A stretch of DNA of 45,295 bases from an uncultured Clostridia bacterium (GTDB taxonomy: Bacteria > Bacillota > Clostridia > Oscillospirales > Butyricicoccaceae): NCBI GenBank assembly GCA_945947915.1, contig CAMEZQ010000014.1:1-45295 (forward strand), read 5' to 3'. Both the position numbers and the translations under genes were made by a program. The notes below the pieces were generated by a model, which made no database searches, had not been told where the DNA came from, and saw nothing but the letters and a program-made list of their open reading frames with translations. Positions 42,847 through 45,295 of this stretch are shown piece after piece. How positions within the stretch are numbered: the stretch's first letter is position 1; every line of letters starts with the position of its first letter.

Positions 42847-43468
42847 AGTCGCCGTCTGTGCCTTCTCCGCCGCCGGACGGCAGGATCTTTTTCAGAAAGG
42901 TCTTTCGATGGGCGGGGCTGGGCCCCAGCCGCCGCAAGGCTTCCACGTGCTTTTTGGTGGGATAGCCCTTATGGACTTCAAAAAGATAGCCCGGATACTG
43001 CAGTGCCAGATCTTCCATATAACGGTCTCTCGTCACCTTGGCCAGAATGGACGCGGCCGCCACCGAGGCGCTGCGCGCGTCGCCCTTGACAATGCAGAGC
43101 GTCTCGGCGCAGGGCAGCCCCGGATCCCGGTTGCCGTCGACCAGAGCCGCGTCCGGCGTCTGCCCCAGATCCGCAAAAGCCCGCCGCATGGCCAGAAAAG
43201 TGGCCTGGAGGATATTGACCCGGTCGATCTCGCCCTCGTCGGCAAAAGCCACACCCCAGGCCAGCGCGTGCGCGCGGATCTCGTCGTAGAGCAGATCGCG
43301 CTTTTTTGCGCTCAGTTTTTTGGAATCGTTCAGTCCCTCGATGGTATAGCCGGGATCGAGAATGACGGCCGCCGCGCAGACCGGGCCTGCCAGCGGGCCG
43401 CGGCCGGCCTCATCGATGCCGCAGACAATTTTGCCAGCCTGCCAGTAAGGCCTTTCGTAACTGTACAT
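42836..43468 (-). CDS. rnhB: Ribonuclease HII
   Basis: A 210-residue RNase HII that removes RNA from RNA-DNA hybrids and single ribonucleotides. Catalytic residues: the Asp-Glu pair in [15 protein letters not shown] (about 18-32), the Asp in ALVDGNRD and the Asp in [14 protein letters not shown] 43468 lies behind AGAGGAG; the preceding TTG in frame is not needed. One-base overlap with rbgA. Confidence 0.96.
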   Translation of the reverse strand: MYSYERPYWQAGKIVCGIDEAGRGPLAGPVCAAAVILDPGYTIEGLNDSKKLSAKKRDLLYDEIRAHALAWGVAFADEGEIDRVNILQATFLAMRRAFADLGQTPDAALVDGNRDPGLPCAETLCIVKGDARSASVAAASILAKVTRDRYMEDLALQYPGYLFEVHKGYPTKKHVEALRRLGPSPAHRKTFLKKILPSGGGEGTDGDYAG

Positions 43469-44328
43469 CAAAGCTCCTCTTTCAGCGGCGGCAGCTCCAG
43501 CGTCATCCGGCCCAGGCGGCCCGAACGGAATTCCTCCAGGAATATGCGTGCCATGCGCTCGGTGTCCAGCTGGCCGCGTCCCAGCAGAAAGCCGCGCCTG
43601 CGAGCCATCTCCTCCAGTGTATCATAGGGCATATCGGGATTAATACCTGTAATGCCATATCGCTTTACAACGCTTTCAGAATAAGAAACAGACAACACTT
43701 TCAGAAGCTCACAGGCCAGCAGCTCGATATCCAGGATCTCATCCCGGATAGTGCCCATAAAAGCCAGCTTGAAGCCGGTGGCATCGTCGTCGATCTTGGG
43801 CCAGAGCATGCCGGGCGTATCCATAAAATCGTATTTTCCCGCCAGATTGAACCACTGTTTGCTGCGGGTGACGCCGGGCCGGTCGGCAGCGATGGCCGAT
43901 TTCCTGCCCAGCAGACGGTTGATGAAGGACGATTTGCCTACGTTGGGGATGCCGACGATCATGATCTTGATCGTGCGGTTGACGCCCTTTTGGGCATTTC
44001 GTTCCAGAAGCCCGGCGCAGCAGCTCTCCACGGCTTTGGTAAAGCCGTTCAGAAAACCGCCGCGCTGGCTGTTGGCCGCCATGACCGTATAGCCGGCGGC
44101 TTTGTAATACTGGATCCAGCGCGCTGTGGCCGCCGGGTCGGCCTGGTCCTCCCGGTTGAGGACCAGCATCCGGTTTTTGCCGGCAGCCAGCTCGGCCAGA
44201 TCGGGATTGCGCGAGCTTTCGGGAATGCGGGCATCCCGGATCTCGCAGACCATATCGATATTTTTCAGATCCTCAAGCATCAGCCGGCGGGTCTTGGCCA
44301 TATGCCCGGGATACCAGTTGATACTCAA
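43468..44328 (-). CDS. rbgA: Ribosome biogenesis GTPase RbgA (YlqF)
   Basis: A 286-residue circularly permuted GTPase needed for late 50S assembly. The permuted order is visible: G4-like LNREDQAD (about 57-64), then G1 [14 protein letters not shown] (about 126-139), G2 RPGVT, G3 DTPGMLWP, and the C-terminal RNA-binding ANTAR-like part. The start is TTG 44328 behind GGAGGG, with the upstream signal peptidase stop abutting it. Confidence 0.95.
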   Translation of the reverse strand: MSINWYPGHMAKTRRLMLEDLKNIDMVCEIRDARIPESSRNPDLAELAAGKNRMLVLNREDQADPAATARWIQYYKAAGYTVMAANSQRGGFLNGFTKAVESCCAGLLERNAQKGVNRTIKIMIVGIPNVGKSSFINRLLGRKSAIAADRPGVTRSKQWFNLAGKYDFMDTPGMLWPKIDDDATGFKLAFMGTIRDEILDIELLACELLKVLSVSYSESVVKRYGITGINPDMPYDTLEEMARRRGFLLGRGQLDTERMARIFLEEFRSGRLGRMTLELPPLKEEL

Positions 44329-44883
44329 TCAGATCCCTCCAAATCCGCTCATCGGCCAGATGCGGAAAAAGACACGGCCGATGATATTCTCCGTCTCCAG
44401 CGCGCCGATGGCCTCCAAACGGCTGTCGGCACTGTGGTTGCGGTTGTCGCCCATGACGAAAACCTCGCCTTCCGGCACGAAGAACGGATATGTCTGCAGG
44501 CCGCCGGTGAACTTGGCTTCGTTGACATAATTCTCTTCCAGCAGCTCACCGTTGACCCAGACATGGCCGCGGTCGTCCATGTCGACTTCGTCTCCGGCCA
44601 CCGCAATAATACGCTTGACCAGCGGCTCCGCGTCGTACTGCGGCGCCATGATGACCACGATATCGCCGCGCTGCGGCTGGCTGTAATTGAGCCATACCAG
44701 CACGCGGTCGCCGTTGTGCAGCGTCGGATACATGGAATCTCCCGACACGCCGGAGATCCGGATAAAAAAGGAGCTGACCAGGACAAGGACCAGCAGCGCC
44801 CAGATCAGCGACTGTGCCCAGCCGAAGAGTTCCAGACCGGCACTTGATTTTTCCCTGCTTTGATTCTCGGTTTTTTTCTCCAT
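44329..44883 (-). CDS. lepB: Signal peptidase I
   Basis: A 184-residue type I signal peptidase of the Gram-positive kind: a cytoplasmic basic N-terminus, one membrane span (WALLVLVLVSSFFI), catalytic Ser in SGDSMYPTL, catalytic Lys in VKRIIAVAGDEV, and box E GDNRNHSADSR. ATG 44883 is preferred with AAGG nine bases ahead; an in-frame start at 44946 lies inside the rplS terminator. Position between rplS and rbgA is typical. Confidence 0.95.
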   Translation of the reverse strand: MEKKTENQSREKSSAGLELFGWAQSLIWALLVLVLVSSFFIRISGVSGDSMYPTLHNGDRVLVWLNYSQPQRGDIVVIMAPQYDAEPLVKRIIAVAGDEVDMDDRGHVWVNGELLEENYVNEAKFTGGLQTYPFFVPEGEVFVMGDNRNHSADSRLEAIGALETENIIGRVFFRIWPMSGFGGI

Positions 44884-44913
44884 GATAACCATCCTTGCCA
44901 AATATCGCGGAAT

Positions 44914-44945
44914 GAAAAGAAAGGGGACGAGTGACCCGTCCCCCA
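44914..44945 (-). terminator. Terminator after rplS
   Basis: GGGGACG / CGTCCCC with a 7-nt loop, followed in the minus direction by TTTCTTTTC. It lies 13 bases behind the rplS stop and suggests partly separate expression of the signal peptidase gene. Confidence 0.8.
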
Positions 44946-44957
44946 TTTTTTCGGATG

Positions 44958-45295
44958 TTAGATATCCTGCTTGACCTTGGCAGCCTTACCGACTCTGTCA
45001 CGCAGATAGTACAGCTTGGCGCGTCTGACCTTACCGCTTCTCACGACCTCGATCTTTTCGATGTTGGGGGAGTGGATGGGGAATGTCTTTTCGACGCCGA
45101 CGCCGTAGGAAACGCGTCTGACGGTCACGGTCTCCTGAATGCCGCCGTGCTTCTTGGCGATGACGGTGCCTTCAAAGACCTGGATTCTCTCGCGTGTGCC
45201 TTCCTTGATCTTGGCGTGAACGCGAATGGTGTCACCGACGTTGAAGTTGCCGGCGTTCTCCTTCAGCTGAGATTCAGTCAGTTTCTTAATCAGAT
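44958..45295 (-). CDS. rplS: Ribosomal protein L19 (partial, start outside window)
   Basis: About 111 codons of L19 run off the right edge. The visible part goes from [14 protein letters not shown] through [34 protein letters not shown] and [18 protein letters not shown] to KVKQDI. L19 is about 115 residues, so only the first few codons are missing. It sits at the interface of the 50S and 30S subunits. Confidence 0.98.
   Translation of the reverse strand, partial: LIKKLTESQLKENAGNFNVGDTIRVHAKIKEGTRERIQVFEGTVIAKKHGGIQETVTVRRVSYGVGVEKTFPIHSPNIEKIEVVRSGKVRRAKLYYLRDRVGKAAKVKQDI

Overview
The window looks like chromosomal DNA of a spore-forming, anaerobic-type member of the class Clostridia (Bacillota), by eye fairly GC-rich, in the style of gut Oscillospiraceae and relatives. 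The evidence is a fused IspH-ribosomal protein S1, sporulation-type genes (PdaB-like deacetylase, GerW/YtfJ, DacF-like carboxypeptidase), an SLH-domain surface protein, a Bacillus-type LexA box, strong AGGAGG ribosome sites and many intrinsic terminators. Most genes lie on the minus strand. I see no rRNA, tRNA, CRISPR array, insertion sequence or prophage. The genus cannot be fixed from the sequence alone.

Region 1 (1-10600) holds repair and metabolic genes: uvrB (its 3' half is beyond the left edge) behind a LexA box, radC, a pyridoxal/pyridoxamine kinase, a plus-strand trio (DUF1445 hydro-lyase-like protein, GHL10 glycosidase, tyrosine phosphatase), a 2-phosphosulfolactate phosphatase homologue, guaB, a PdaB-like polysaccharide deacetylase, a decayed fabK and a DUF454 membrane protein.

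Region 2 (10658-20167) is the cobalamin locus and the most interesting part. A promoter at 20139-20167 (minus strand) starts a leader of about 600 nt that carries two cobalamin riboswitches in series. The first is compact and class-II-like; the second is full length. Each is followed by its own intrinsic terminator. The leader feeds a 1526-residue secreted SLH-domain protein with transcobalamin-like DUF4430 domains. Directly downstream on the same strand lies an operon for nucleotide-loop assembly and corrinoid salvage: a TIM-barrel protein, cobT, cobU, cobS, a short second CobU-like protein and cobC. I infer a B12-controlled surface-capture and salvage unit.

Region 3 (20286-24900) contains a C_GCAxxG_C_C-rhodanese fusion, a deleted CPBP protease pseudogene, DUF3343 plus an EF2568-type cysteine desulfurase (a probable sulfur/selenium pair), a YqeY protein, a DUF2284 Cys-rich protein and a membrane-anchored unknown.

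Region 4 (24921-38344) is an unbroken minus-strand run of 14 genes from lon to the ispH-rpsA fusion: lon, ysxC, a site-2 protease, scpA, scpB, DUF2953, gerW, dacF, rluB, an RpiR regulator, a flavoprotein, cmk, plsC and ispH-rpsA. The fusion contains an in-frame internal Shine-Dalgarno/ATG that could give free S1.

Region 5 (38405-45295) holds clpX, clpP and tig (proteolysis and folding), a metallophosphoesterase, yraN, rnhB, rbgA, a signal peptidase I gene and rplS (its start is beyond the right edge).
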